64,000 bases of DNA, taken from the NCBI RefSeq assembly GCF_026586805.1, contig NZ_JAPFHA010000013.1:1-64000 (forward strand), read 5' to 3'. Below, in pieces: positions 37,735 through 46,780 of the stretch (positions are counted from its first letter, which is position 1; each line of letters starts with the position of its first letter). Below the pieces are notes generated by a model. It was not told the DNA's origin. It saw only the letters and a program-made list of their open reading frames with translations, and searched no databases. Source of the stretch: Niveibacterium sp. 24ML. GTDB taxonomy: Bacteria; Pseudomonadota; Gammaproteobacteria; Burkholderiales; Rhodocyclaceae. The translations under genes and the position numbers were made by a program.

Positions 37735-38172
37735 TCAGGATTCCAGCCAGAAGGTGACCGGGCCGTGGTTGGTGAGGCTGACTGCCATCTCTGCGCCAAA
37801 GCGGCCGGTTTGCACGGATGCGTGGGTCGCCTGCGCGTGGGTGACGGCCAACTCGAACAGATCGCGGGCGCGCCCGGGTTCGGCTGCCGAGGTAAAGCTT
37901 GCGCGCATGCCCGTCCGGGTGTCTGCCGCCAGCGTAAATTGGGGAACCAGCAGCAAGCCGCCGGCGGTATCGGCCAGCGAGCGATTCATTCGCCCGGCGT
38001 CATCGCTGAACACGCGGTAGCCCAGAATGCGTTCGACGAGGCGGCGGGCGGATTTTTCGTTGTCGTCTGGCCTTACGCCGACCAGCGCGAGCAGGCCGGG
38101 CCCGATCGCGCCGATTGTCTCGCCATCAACCACTACGGATGCGTGCAGCACGCGTTGGATCAGCGCGATCAC
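37735..38172 (-). CDS. dtd: D-aminoacyl-tRNA deacylase
   Basis: A 145-aa protein that hydrolyses D-amino acids (and glycine on tRNA-Ala) from tRNA. Family signatures are MIALIQRVLHASV, VPQFTLAADTRTGMRASFT (the SQxT-like motif appears here as PQFTL) and MAVSLTNHGPVTFWLES with the GP-type C-terminal motif NxGPVT. Length is typical. Its start overlaps the upstream SIMPL gene stop by 4 bp (ATGA type). Confidence 0.95.
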   Translation of the reverse strand: MIALIQRVLHASVVVDGETIGAIGPGLLALVGVRPDDNEKSARRLVERILGYRVFSDDAGRMNRSLADTAGGLLLVPQFTLAADTRTGMRASFTSAAEPGRARDLFELAVTHAQATHASVQTGRFGAEMAVSLTNHGPVTFWLES

Positions 38173-38867
38173 TGCAGTTCGATCGTTCCGGTGACGGTGA
38201 CGCTGATCTGGGTTTCGCCGGTTTCCAGCGAAGGCGGCGGGGCAGCCTCGGAAGCCATGCTCATGGTCGCCGCGCGTGCCATCGGCATTGGCGGGCGGAA
38301 GTTCTGGTTGGTGTTGATGGCGAAATTGCGAATCCTGTACTTGCGCCCCAGTGCGGTGCTGGCAAGTTCGGCGCGCGCCTTGAAGGCGGCGATGGCATCG
38401 ACGATGGCCTCGTCTTCGGCCTTGCGGCGGGTTTCCGGCGAGGGCGAAAAGCTGATCTGACCCAGCGCCAGCTCGCCCTGCAACTTGCCCAGCAGGCCCG
38501 ATAGCGCCGCCGAATCACGGCTTTCGAGAATGAGTTCAGAGCGCATCCGCCAGCCGTCGATCTTTTGCGAGTTGCGCGTGTAGTTCGGCCAGGTACTGCT
38601 GTTGCCCGAGCGCACCTTGACATCCGCCGCGCCTTTGGCGACCGACAAGCCCTGGTTGATCGCCTGGTTCACCTTGCGCGTGAGCGTGTTGAGATTGGCG
38701 TCGCTCGCCTCGATGAATACAACGGCGCGCTGCAGATCGTTCGCCGCGGCGCGGGCGCTTTCGACACTCAGGTCGATGGTTGGAACGGTAGCTGCCGCTT
38801 CCGCAGCCGTGGCCGGCATGGCAAGGCTGGCGCCCAGCAGGACGGCGATCAAAGTCTGTTTCATCAT
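38169..38867 (-). CDS. SIMPL (DUF541) domain periplasmic protein
   Basis: A 232-aa protein with a signal peptide (KQTLIAVLLGASLAMPATA) and a SIMPL domain. Visible are ARAAANDLQRAVVFIEASDA, the NTNQNFRPP segment and repeated beta-alpha units. Related proteins (BP26/OMP28, YggE) are periplasmic and linked to stress tolerance; their biochemical role is unsettled. It precedes dtd and the NlpC lipoprotein in a short operon. Confidence 0.85.
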   Translation of the reverse strand: MMKQTLIAVLLGASLAMPATAAEAAATVPTIDLSVESARAAANDLQRAVVFIEASDANLNTLTRKVNQAINQGLSVAKGAADVKVRSGNSSTWPNYTRNSQKIDGWRMRSELILESRDSAALSGLLGKLQGELALGQISFSPSPETRRKAEDEAIVDAIAAFKARAELASTALGRKYRIRNFAINTNQNFRPPMPMARAATMSMASEAAPPPSLETGETQISVTVTGTIELQ

Positions 38868-38933
38868 GGCACCCCGAAGTAAGCCTGGCTTCAGTCTAGC
38901 AGGCGGGCTTTGCCGTGCCAGAGAGCCAAAGTG

Positions 38934-39458
38934 TTACCCGATCTTGCGCAGCCCGTTCGCGTAGCGGCTTGCGTTGCGCACGTAGCCGGCTGCGCTGCGT
39001 TCCAGCCCGGCGACTTCCTCGTCGCTCAGTTCGCGGATGATGCGCCCCGGCGTGCCCACCACCAGCGATCGATCGGGGATCACCTTGCCTTCGGGGATCA
39101 GGGTGTTGGCGCCGATCAGGCAGTGCTTGCCGATCACCGCACGATTGAGCACCACGGCGTTGATGCCGATCAGCGAGCCCTCGCCGATCGAGCAGCCGTG
39201 CAGCATGACCATGTGACCTACCGTGACGTTGGCGCCAATCGTGAGTGGCACGCCGTCGTCGGTATGCAGGATCGAGCCGTCCTGGATGTTGCTGTTGTCG
39301 CCGATGGTGATCGGGTCGTTGTCGCCGCGCAGGGTGGCGCCAAACCACACGTTCACATTCCGCCCCAAGGTCACAGCGCCGATCACGGTGGCGTTTTCGG
39401 CGACCCAGCATCCCTCGCCCAATTCGGGGCTACGGTCGTCCAGTGCGTAGAGGCTCAT
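38934..39458 (-). CDS. Gamma-carbonic anhydrase family protein
   Basis: A 174-aa left-handed beta-helix protein of hexapeptide repeats, such as [20 protein letters not shown] and [14 protein letters not shown]. Histidines placed as in gamma-carbonic anhydrases ([17 protein letters not shown]) can bind metal. The closest well-known relatives are YrdA/PaaY-type proteins; true carbonic anhydrase activity varies. MSLYALDDR is chosen as start; an in-frame ATG 30 bases earlier is possible. Confidence 0.88.
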   Translation of the reverse strand: MSLYALDDRSPELGEGCWVAENATVIGAVTLGRNVNVWFGATLRGDNDPITIGDNSNIQDGSILHTDDGVPLTIGANVTVGHMVMLHGCSIGEGSLIGINAVVLNRAVIGKHCLIGANTLIPEGKVIPDRSLVVGTPGRIIRELSDEEVAGLERSAAGYVRNASRYANGLRKIG

Positions 39459-39681
39459 GCTTGTGCTATCCAATTGATTTGTCTGCATTTGCTGCAGCGC
39501 GAGGGGCGCAATGGTATGCCGCGATGCGCGCGCCAGGCAAGCCGGAATGCGCCTGCGGGTGACGCCGCGCTGCTGCGCTTGCGCGCGGGTGTGCATGGCC
39601 GCCCAAGGCCCAGGGGCCGGCGCCCCTTGCGACGCATGCTGCGGCACGGCACAGTTCAGGCTATCTACTCAGGAGCGTCTC

Positions 39682-39849
39682 ATGCATTTCCGTGTTGGCC
39701 CGATCGTGCTGATCCTTGTCGGCGTGTTGTTTCTGCTTAACAACCTCGGGCTGTTCCAGCTCAAAGAGGTGTTTCGTGCAATGGGCACCTGGTGGCCCTT
39801 GATCCTGATCGTGGTTGGCGCGGCCGGCCTGATTGGCGGCAAGCGCTAG
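39682..39849 (+). CDS. Small LiaI/DUF5668-like membrane protein
   Basis: A 55-aa protein with two hydrophobic helices: GPIVLILVGVLFLLNNLGL and WWPLILIVVGAAGLIG. This matches the DUF5668 / LiaI-LiaF-like transmembrane region. aggag lies 7 bases before the ATG. Function unknown; it may be a small membrane modulator. Confidence 0.8.
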   Translation: MHFRVGPIVLILVGVLFLLNNLGLFQLKEVFRAMGTWWPLILIVVGAAGLIGGKR

Positions 39850-39941
39850 GCATTTGCAGCGGTTGACCTGATCGCGGTCACGCCCAGCCCGTGTGGGCTA
39901 TTGTTCGCTCACACGCCCCCATCGCCAGACCTGGAGCCACC

Positions 39942-40571
39942 ATGGCCGTTTACGAAGTAAAGCACCCGCTGGTCAAACACAAAATCGGCCTGATGCGGGA
40001 AGGCGATATCAGCACCAAGAAGTTCCGCGAACTCACCGCAGAACTGGCGCGCCTGCTGGCCTATGAGGCCGCGAAGGATTTCGAACTCGAACGCGTCACC
40101 ATTGAAGGTTGGGCGGGCCCGGTCGAGGTCGACCAGATCAAGGGCAAGAAGCTCACCGTGGTGCCGATCCTGCGTGCTGGTATCGGCATGCTCGACGGTG
40201 TGCTCGACATGGTGCCCAGCGCCAAGGTGTCGGTGGTGGGCATTGCCCGCAACGAAGAAACGCTGATGCCGGAGCCCTACTTCGAGCGCTTTGTCGGCAA
40301 CCTCGCCGAGCGCAGCGCCTGGATCATCGATCCGATGCTGGCCACGGGTGGTTCGCTAATTGCGACCATCGAGATGCTCAAGCGCAACGGCTGCCGCCAC
40401 ATCACGGCGCTCACGCTGGTGTCGGCCCCCGAGGGCATCCGCGCGCTGGAGGCAAGCCACCCGGACGTGTCCGTATACACCGCAGCGATCGACAGCCACC
40501 TCAACGAGCACGGCTACATCATTCCCGGGCTTGGGGATGCCGGCGACAAGATCTTCGGCACCAAGCTCTGA
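39942..40571 (+). CDS. upp: Uracil phosphoribosyltransferase
   Basis: A 209-aa salvage enzyme making UMP from uracil and PRPP. It shows [20 protein letters not shown] in part, the AGIGMLDG segment, PEPYFE, and the PRPP loop [11 protein letters not shown]. The ATG follows ggagccacc. uraA lies 67 bp downstream, a common upp-uraA salvage pair. Confidence 0.97.
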   Translation: MAVYEVKHPLVKHKIGLMREGDISTKKFRELTAELARLLAYEAAKDFELERVTIEGWAGPVEVDQIKGKKLTVVPILRAGIGMLDGVLDMVPSAKVSVVGIARNEETLMPEPYFERFVGNLAERSAWIIDPMLATGGSLIATIEMLKRNGCRHITALTLVSAPEGIRALEASHPDVSVYTAAIDSHLNEHGYIIPGLGDAGDKIFGTKL

Positions 40572-40638
40572 ACGCCCCCATCGGCCGCCACCCGCGGCCG
40601 ATTTCATATCCACCCTCCGTACCCGGAAAGGCCCCCGC

Positions 40639-41868
40639 ATGTCCGCTACCCCCGAACCCGTCTGGCGCACCGCACTCTCTGGTGCCCAGATCCTGTTTGT
40701 CGCCTTCGGCGCCACCGTCCTGGTGCCGCTGCTCACCGGCCTGAACCCCAGCCTCGCGCTGCTGGGCGCAGGCATCGGCACGCTGATCTTCCAGATCTGT
40801 ACCAAGCGCCAGGTGCCGATTTACCTGGGTTCGAGCTTTGCCTTCATCGCCCCGGTGATCTATTCGGTGCAAACCTGGGGCATGCCGGCCACCCTCGGGG
40901 CGCTGGCGTGTGCCAGCTTCTTCTACTACGTGGCGGCGGGCCTGGTGAAATGGCGCGGCGTGGGCTTCATCCACAAGATTCTGCCGCCGGTCGTGATCGG
41001 CCCGGTGGTGATGGTGATCGGCCTTGGCCTCGCGCAAGTCGCGGTGAGCATGGCAAGCGGCAAGGCCGGCAACACGCAGGTGGTGCCCTACGAGAAGGCA
41101 ATTGCGGTGGCGGCGATTGCGCTGCTTGCAACGATGCTCACCGCAATCCGTGCCCGGGGTTTGCTCAAGCTGGTGCCGATCCTCGTCGGCGTAGCGGTCG
41201 GCTACCTTGCGGCGCTGTTTGCCGGCATGGTCGACTTCCAGAAGGTGATCGACGCACCGTGGTTCGCGTTGCCGCAGTTCGGCACGCCTGAATTCAATCT
41301 GGCGGCGATCCTGTTCATGATCCCGGTTGCGATTGCGCCGGTGGTGGAGCACGTTGGCGGCATTCTTGCGATCGGTTCGGTGGTCGGCAAGGACTACACC
41401 GATTCGCCCGGCCTGCACCGCACCCTGCTGGGCGATGGCCTCGCGGTGAACGTCGTGGGCTTGTTCGGCGGCCCGCCGGTGACCACCTACGGCGAAGTGA
41501 CCGGCGCGGTCATGCTCACCAAGAACTACAACCCGGTCGTGATGACCTGGGCGGCCGGGTTCGCGATCCTGATGGCCTTTGTCGCCAAGTTCGGCGCCTT
41601 CCTGCAGACGATTCCGATGCCGGTGATGGGCGGCATCATGGTGCTGCTGTTCGGTTCGATCGCCGGGATTGGCCTCAAGACCCTGCTCGATGCGCGCACC
41701 GACCTGATGAACCCGCGCAACCTCTGCATCGTTTCGGTCACCCTGGTCACGGGTATCGGCGGCATGAGCGTGCAGATCGGTAACTTCAGCCTGCAGGGCA
41801 TCAGCCTGTGTGGCGTGCTGGCGGTGCTGCTGAACCTGGTGCTGCCAAAAGTGCAGGCCGAGCACTGA
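40639..41868 (+). CDS. uraA: Uracil permease
   Basis: A 409-aa nucleobase/ascorbate family (NCS2) transporter. About 12-14 membrane segments are present with the family signature VEHVGGILAIGSVVGKDY near residue 235 (carrying the conserved Glu) and GGPPVTTYGEVTGAVMLTKN. Uptake of uracil feeds Upp, encoded directly upstream. The start is MSATPEPVWR; aaagg lies upstream. Confidence 0.95.
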   Translation: MSATPEPVWRTALSGAQILFVAFGATVLVPLLTGLNPSLALLGAGIGTLIFQICTKRQVPIYLGSSFAFIAPVIYSVQTWGMPATLGALACASFFYYVAAGLVKWRGVGFIHKILPPVVIGPVVMVIGLGLAQVAVSMASGKAGNTQVVPYEKAIAVAAIALLATMLTAIRARGLLKLVPILVGVAVGYLAALFAGMVDFQKVIDAPWFALPQFGTPEFNLAAILFMIPVAIAPVVEHVGGILAIGSVVGKDYTDSPGLHRTLLGDGLAVNVVGLFGGPPVTTYGEVTGAVMLTKNYNPVVMTWAAGFAILMAFVAKFGAFLQTIPMPVMGGIMVLLFGSIAGIGLKTLLDARTDLMNPRNLCIVSVTLVTGIGGMSVQIGNFSLQGISLCGVLAVLLNLVLPKVQAEH

Positions 41869-41892
41869 TCGCATCGCCGCATTGCACAGAAC

Positions 41893-41916
41893 AACGGGGT
41901 GCCTTGGCACCCCGTT
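41893..41916. terminator. Two-way terminator between uraA and the GcvR-like gene
   Basis: A near-perfect stem, AACGGGGTGCC at 41893-41903 and GGCACCCCGTT at 41906-41916, followed by TTTTC on the plus strand. It lies between convergent genes. Confidence 0.85.
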
Positions 41917-41934
41917 TTCATTTGCGGGCAGCGC

Positions 41935-42462
41935 TCAGATCTTCACCACTTCATCGAGCGTGATGTCGACCATCAGGTCGTCTGAGATGCGTTCCAGATC
42001 GCTCTTGAGCGCCCGCGCATCAAGCGATTCGGCGGCCTGCAATTCGGCTTGCGCATGGAACAGCACTTCGGCCGACATCGGGGCGCTGGCGGTGAAGGTG
42101 TTGAGCGCTTCCACGTTTACCGCGTGGCGGGCGAGTACCTGCGAGACCTCGCGCACGATGCCGATGCGGTCGTGCCCGACCAGCGACAGTGTCAGGCGGC
42201 GCCCCTTGTGCGAAGGTGCGCCGCTGCCGGCTTCTTCAACTGTTACCTTGAGCGTCGGCAGGGCACCCAAGGCGCTGCGCAGTGCCGCTGCGTCATCGGT
42301 GGCGACACTCACTTCAACGATACCGGCGAACTTGCCGGCCAGATGCGCCATCGACGATTCGAGCCAGTTGCCACGGTGTGAGCTGATCGCGGCCGCGAGT
42401 TGCTCGACCAGGCCGGGGCGGTCGTCGCCGATAACGGTGAGAACAAGGAAGGTAGTGCTCAT
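41935..42462 (-). CDS. GcvR-type ACT-domain regulator
   Basis: A 175-aa protein made of two ACT domains (about residues 4-80 and 90-165): TVIGDDRPGLVEQLAAAISS and LSLVGHDRIGIVREVSQVLA. This is the layout of GcvR, which in E. coli represses the glycine cleavage operon together with GcvA. No GcvA-type regulator is in the window, and the gcv operon here has its own glycine riboswitch, so the target is uncertain. It may form an operon with the exporter gene upstream (24 bp gap). Confidence 0.85.
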   Translation of the reverse strand: MSTTFLVLTVIGDDRPGLVEQLAAAISSHRGNWLESSMAHLAGKFAGIVEVSVATDDAAALRSALGALPTLKVTVEEAGSGAPSHKGRRLTLSLVGHDRIGIVREVSQVLARHAVNVEALNTFTASAPMSAEVLFHAQAELQAAESLDARALKSDLERISDDLMVDITLDEVVKI

Positions 42463-42486
42463 GCGCGAACTCCTGATTGGGTCTGT

Positions 42487-43386
42487 CTATTTTAGGCGGC
42501 GCCGCATCGTGGTGAGTACGATGCCGCCGAGGATCAATGCCATGCCGGCGAAGTGGTAAGCGCGCGGGGCTTCGCCGAGAAACACGGCCGAGAGCAGCGG
42601 CGTGAACACCGGCATCAAGTGGATGAATAGCCCCGAGACGGCGCCGCCCACTTGCGCCACCGCGCGGTTCCAGAACACATAGCCGAGGAAGGCCGGGAAG
42701 ACGCCGGTGTAGAGCACGCCCGCAAGCGCTGCCGGGCTGGGGTGGATGAAGCGCCCCTGCGCGAGTTCCCACGCATACAGCGGCGCCAGCGTGACAACGC
42801 CCAGGCCGGTCAGGATCGCCAGCATCGCCATCGGGTGCAGGTTCGCGGGGCGAAACTGGAGCAGCAGGGTGTAGCCCGCCCACACGAACACCGAGCCCAT
42901 GATCCACAGGTCGCCAGGGTTGAAGGACAGCGTGGTAAGCGTCGCCGGATCGCCGTGCGCGACGATCACGGTAACGCCGCAAAGCGAAACCAGCACCCCG
43001 ATCGTTTCGCGCGTCGAAAGCCGCTTGCCGAAGCAGGCCCACGACAGCGCGATGATCACGATCGGTATGAAGGAATTGAGCAGCACACCGTTGGTGGCGG
43101 TGGTGTGTTGCAGCCCGATGTAGGTCAGCGTGTTGTAGCCGCTCACGCCCAGCAGCGAGAGCAGGGCCAGGATGCCGCTGTGCTGGCGCAGCGCCGTGCC
43201 AATCTGCTGCCGGTGCGGCCAGGCAAAGGGCAGGGTGCAGCCGAAGGCGATTGTCCAGCGCCAGAAGGCCAGGGCCACCGGCGGCACATCGCCGCGAAAT
43301 CCGCGCCCGACGACCCAGTTGCCGGACCAGAACAAGACTGTCAGCAAGAGCAGCAGATACGGATTGTCCGGGCGGAAGTGACGCAT
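42487..43386 (-). CDS. DMT-superfamily (EamA) transporter
   Basis: A 299-aa inner-membrane protein with about ten membrane helices in two EamA repeats. Family features are FWSGNWVVGRGFRGDVPPVA in the first helix, TATNGVLLNSFIPIVIIAL and PVFTPLLSAVFLGE at the end of the second repeat. These export or import small metabolites such as amino acids; the substrate is not predictable. Confidence 0.88.
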   Translation of the reverse strand: MRHFRPDNPYLLLLLTVLFWSGNWVVGRGFRGDVPPVALAFWRWTIAFGCTLPFAWPHRQQIGTALRQHSGILALLSLLGVSGYNTLTYIGLQHTTATNGVLLNSFIPIVIIALSWACFGKRLSTRETIGVLVSLCGVTVIVAHGDPATLTTLSFNPGDLWIMGSVFVWAGYTLLLQFRPANLHPMAMLAILTGLGVVTLAPLYAWELAQGRFIHPSPAALAGVLYTGVFPAFLGYVFWNRAVAQVGGAVSGLFIHLMPVFTPLLSAVFLGEAPRAYHFAGMALILGGIVLTTMRRRLK

Positions 43387-43585
43387 CGCGGCCTGAGTGC
43401 TGTGACGGGTGGCGAACTATCGCACCGGAACGGGGGCTGACGCTACCGTCGCCCCGGCGTGGCGAGCCAGCGGCGGGGCTCGCTGGGCCTGTACGGGCAC
43501 GGTCCGTTTGCGCAGCGCAGGCTGCTAGAGTGTCGGGCTCGCGCCCGCCCGGTGGCTGGCGCCTTGTTCAAGTGGGGTACTGATC

Positions 43586-43942
43586 GTGAAGCGTCGTGGG
43601 TTCCTCGCCGGTGCAGTGCTTGCCGGCGTAACAAGCATGTGGATGGCGGCGGCCCTGGCGGCTGGGCCGGTGGTGATTGATGTGCGCAGCCCGGAAGAGT
43701 TTGCGGCGGGCCATGTCGCCGGGGCGATCAACCTGCCCCACGATCAGATCGGCAGCAAGATCGCCGCGCTGGTGCCGGGCAAGGACACACCGGTGGCGCT
43801 CTACTGCCGCAGCGGGCGCCGTTCGGGCCTCGCGCTCGAAACCCTGCGGGGCATGGGCTACACGAAGGCCGAGAACTATGGCGGCTACGAAGCGGCCAGC
43901 AAGCGTCTGGCCGGAGGCTGCTCGGCCGGCAGCAAGTGCTAA
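43586..43942 (+). CDS. Exported rhodanese-like sulfurtransferase
   Basis: A 118-aa single-domain rhodanese with an N-terminal export signal (residues 1-26, KRRGFLAGAVLAG, somewhat Tat-like but without a full twin-arginine motif match). The active-site Cys74 is in YCRSGRRS, and VIDVRSPEEFAAGHVAGAIN is the family signature. It is similar in layout to PspE-type periplasmic rhodaneses. It starts at GTG. The 200 bp upstream (43387-43585) show no other gene. Confidence 0.88.
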   Translation: MKRRGFLAGAVLAGVTSMWMAAALAAGPVVIDVRSPEEFAAGHVAGAINLPHDQIGSKIAALVPGKDTPVALYCRSGRRSGLALETLRGMGYTKAENYGGYEAASKRLAGGCSAGSKC

Positions 43943-44040
43943 GCGCTTGACGCCAGAGCCGCGTCGACGGGTGCCCTGATCAGGCGCCCGCCGCCGGGGG
44001 CGGCGAGAGCAGGGTGGGGTCCAATTCCTTGACGACCTGG

Positions 44041-44337
44041 TTGCGAGCCTGTTGCTTGGGGTTGCTTGAAGTGGTCGATATCGAACATCACCACCGCAAT
44101 GCTGCAGGCGTTGGCAAGGCGGTGCGCCAGATCGGATCGGCCTGCTCATGGAAGGCGAGGCGATTGTGCAGGCCGGTGAGCGGATCGATGTGTGCCAGGT
44201 GCTCGGCCCGCAGACCGCGGCGGCCACAGGGCAAACCGCCGTTGTGGGGGGCGTCCTTGTAGTGGGCGGCGAACACGGTGCATGCCGCGCCGATCCGGGC
44301 CGCCGCGTCCGGCGCGAGCTTTGCGCATGATGAATGC
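44041..44337 (-). pseudogene. Remnant of a GGDEF diguanylate cyclase
   Basis: On the minus strand one frame reads LAHIDPLTGLHNRLAFHEQ, the start of a GGDEF domain. After about 44130 the homology moves to another frame, DLAHRLANACSIAVVMFDID followed by HFKQ. That is the conserved strand and metal site of the domain, so a frameshift separates the two. The domain then ends without the GG(D/E)EF motif. Both truncation and frameshift show it is dead. It fills most of the 499-bp gap between the rhodanese and acetate transporter genes. Confidence 0.85.
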
Positions 44338-44441
44338 GGCGTGCGGGCCGAGAAGCCTTGATCTGGGTGAAAGCAGCGCGTGCTGCAATGCAGCACTCTT
44401 GCGATCCGCCGAAAACCGGCACCCATTACAGGAGCAGTTTG

Positions 44442-45059
44442 ATGAAGGACCACGCAACCGGACACGACCACACCGCCAATCCCGCCCCGCTCGGGCTGCT
44501 GGGATTCGGGATGACGACGGTCCTGCTCAACCTCCACAACGCGGGCATCTTTGAGCTGGGCTCGATGATCCTGGCGATGGGAATCTTCTACGGCGGCATC
44601 TGCCAAGTGTGCGCCGGCCTGATGGAGTGGAAGAAGGGCAATACCTTCGGCACGGTGGCCTTCACGTCCTACGGTTTCTTCTGGCTCTCGCTCGTCGCCC
44701 TGATCGTCTTGCCGAAAATGGGCCTCGCGGCGCCGACCTCGGCAGGCGGCATGGCGGCCTACCTTGCCATGTGGGGGCTGCTGACCCTGGTGCTCTTCGT
44801 CGGCACCCTGCGCTTGAATCGCGCGACGCAGGTAATTTTCGCTTCGCTGGTGGTGCTCTTCGGTTTGCTGGCAGTGGCCGACGCCACCGGTAGCGAGAGC
44901 CTGAAAGTGCTCGCAGGTTGGGAAGGCATCTTCTGCGGCGCCGCGGCCATCTACGCCGCCGCCGCGCAGATCCTCAACGAGATCTACGGCCGCAGCGTGC
45001 TGCCCCTGGGCGAGCTCGCCCGCAACAAGGTCGTGCCACTGCACTGCAAGGCGGCCTGA
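44442..45059 (+). CDS. satP: Acetate/succinate transporter (GPR1/FUN34/YaaH family)
   Basis: A 205-aa protein with six membrane helices. The family signature [18 protein letters not shown] is at residues about 12-29. It is a proton-coupled acetate uptake protein in E. coli (SatP). caggag precedes the ATG. The next 212 bp show no gene. Confidence 0.93.
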   Translation: MKDHATGHDHTANPAPLGLLGFGMTTVLLNLHNAGIFELGSMILAMGIFYGGICQVCAGLMEWKKGNTFGTVAFTSYGFFWLSLVALIVLPKMGLAAPTSAGGMAAYLAMWGLLTLVLFVGTLRLNRATQVIFASLVVLFGLLAVADATGSESLKVLAGWEGIFCGAAAIYAAAAQILNEIYGRSVLPLGELARNKVVPLHCKAA

Positions 45060-45271
45060 GCGTGCGCCGGCCGGCCCGCGGTTTGTCAGTCATGACGAAG
45101 CCCTGCAAGGCACGGCCGGCTTTTTGGCAGGGCGGCGCGCGCGGCCTTGCCTGACGCCCTTTCTGACCCATAATTCAATCAAGACAAAGGTGGTTTGCGG
45201 CGTATTCCCACAGAGAGCGGCGCCGCGCAGCATGAAGCTCCGCAGCGTCACGCATTCTTCTGGAGGATGCC

Positions 45272-46588
45272 ATGACGACCTTCAAGGTGAGCGTTACCGC
45301 GGGTGACGGGGGATTCGTTGCGTTTCGCGGCGAAGGCGAGGACGAGCAACTCAAGCAGGTCGAGAACGAGTTCGCTGCGGCAACCGATGTCGAAATCGCA
45401 ATGATCCCGCAGCGCGACCACACCGTCGCCTGCTGGCACTACAACGGCACTGAATATGATGGCCCGGGGCGTGGCCCCAGTGTCGACGGGGTAAAGCGCT
45501 ACTTCCGGATCAACGGGATCGCGCGCCACGCCGTCGTGAACGTAAGCTTCGTTCCCCTCACCGCGACGGTCCTCGCATCCCCCGCACGCAGCGACAATGA
45601 CCCTGGCGGCTATGTGAGCCCGTCGTACAAAGGCGCACCTTTTCCGATCGAGTGGGGCAAAAGCAAGCAGTTCCGGGCGCATCCATCGAAAGGCTTTGAG
45701 GTCGACCGGTGGGTGCTTGATGGCAAGACCGCGCAGGTCGGCGCCGCGTCCTTCACGCTGCAGGGGCCTCGGGACGACAAGCAGCATCACCTGACAGTGG
45801 AGTTCGCCAAGAAGGCCTATGTCATCAAGCCCGTCGCTGGGCCGCACGGCGCCATAGACCCGTCCGAGCCCTTCAAGGCAGAGGCGGGGCGCAGTTATCT
45901 ATTCACCGCTGTGCCGCACAGCGGTTACAGGATCAAGCAGTGGTTGCGCGATGGCAGCGTTGTCGCAGCTGAGGATCTGTCCGATCTGACGAATTACCCG
46001 CTCGACGACGTCTCGGCCAACCACACGGTCACCGTTCAATTCGAGCCGGCAAGCCTTGGCCTGCTGCGCGAAGCCACCGCGACGGTGACCGCCGAGGTGA
46101 TTGGCAAAGCACGGCTGGTCTCCTACCCGCGCGACAGCGGTATCACCTACGAGGTGCCGCTCTACCGGCTTCGCCTGGATGGCACCGACGCGGATGGCCG
46201 CGCGGTTTCGCACGACTTTCGCGTAGCGCGCTATGGCGTGGGATTCACCGACAAGGACACGGCGCCCTACATTTGCTCGGTCAGGGCGGGCCGCTACCTG
46301 ATCAAGCGATGGATCACGGGCTATGCCAAACATGGCGCGTGGGTGCTCAAGGACGGGTACTTTCTGCATGCCGCTCAGGCAAGACCCGAACAGGAAACGG
46401 GCCTGAACGGCTGTGTTGGGGTCTATGGACCCAATACGCTCAAAGCCTTCAACGAGGTGCTCTGCGCGCTGATGAACGTCGACGCCGATGAGGCGGGCAG
46501 GAAGGCCATCGCTGCGTCCGGGAAGTTCGTCGTTGTGGTCGAGTCGGCGAAGCGTCCGCCCCTCAAGCCTTGGGGCGGCGTACGCTGA
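45272..46588 (+). CDS. Protein with InlB-like repeats and an L,D-transpeptidase-like C-terminus (unrecognised)
   Basis: A 438-aa protein with no signal peptide or membrane helix. Residues about 100-255 contain two beta-rich repeats like divergent InlB B-repeats (GPHGAIDPSEPFKAEAGRSY, FTAVPHSGYRIKQWLRDG). The C-terminal domain (about 290-430) has AGRYLIKRWITGYAKHGAWV, then YFLHAA with His366 and NGCVGVYGPN with Cys381. A His followed about 15 residues later by GC-(V/I) resembles the active site of YkuD or Tlde1-type L,D-transpeptidases and some type VI cargo enzymes. That link is inference. A ggagg site precedes the ATG. Confidence 0.6.
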   Translation: MTTFKVSVTAGDGGFVAFRGEGEDEQLKQVENEFAAATDVEIAMIPQRDHTVACWHYNGTEYDGPGRGPSVDGVKRYFRINGIARHAVVNVSFVPLTATVLASPARSDNDPGGYVSPSYKGAPFPIEWGKSKQFRAHPSKGFEVDRWVLDGKTAQVGAASFTLQGPRDDKQHHLTVEFAKKAYVIKPVAGPHGAIDPSEPFKAEAGRSYLFTAVPHSGYRIKQWLRDGSVVAAEDLSDLTNYPLDDVSANHTVTVQFEPASLGLLREATATVTAEVIGKARLVSYPRDSGITYEVPLYRLRLDGTDADGRAVSHDFRVARYGVGFTDKDTAPYICSVRAGRYLIKRWITGYAKHGAWVLKDGYFLHAAQARPEQETGLNGCVGVYGPNTLKAFNEVLCALMNVDADEAGRKAIAASGKFVVVVESAKRPPLKPWGGVR

Positions 46589-46780
46589 AGATGCCTTGAC
46601 GGGCCGGCCAGGGCCCTGCGGCGCACCCGCAAACCGGCGCCGCCGGCACGCCTTGGGCGACGAGGCGAGCCCGCCGGGCCTTGCGCGCCGCCACGCCTCA
46701 GCGCCTGCCGGGCCGGCTGTTCAAGGAAGATCCGAATCTGCCGTTAGGCTGCAAATCGCCTTTGCAGAACGGAGCCTTCA

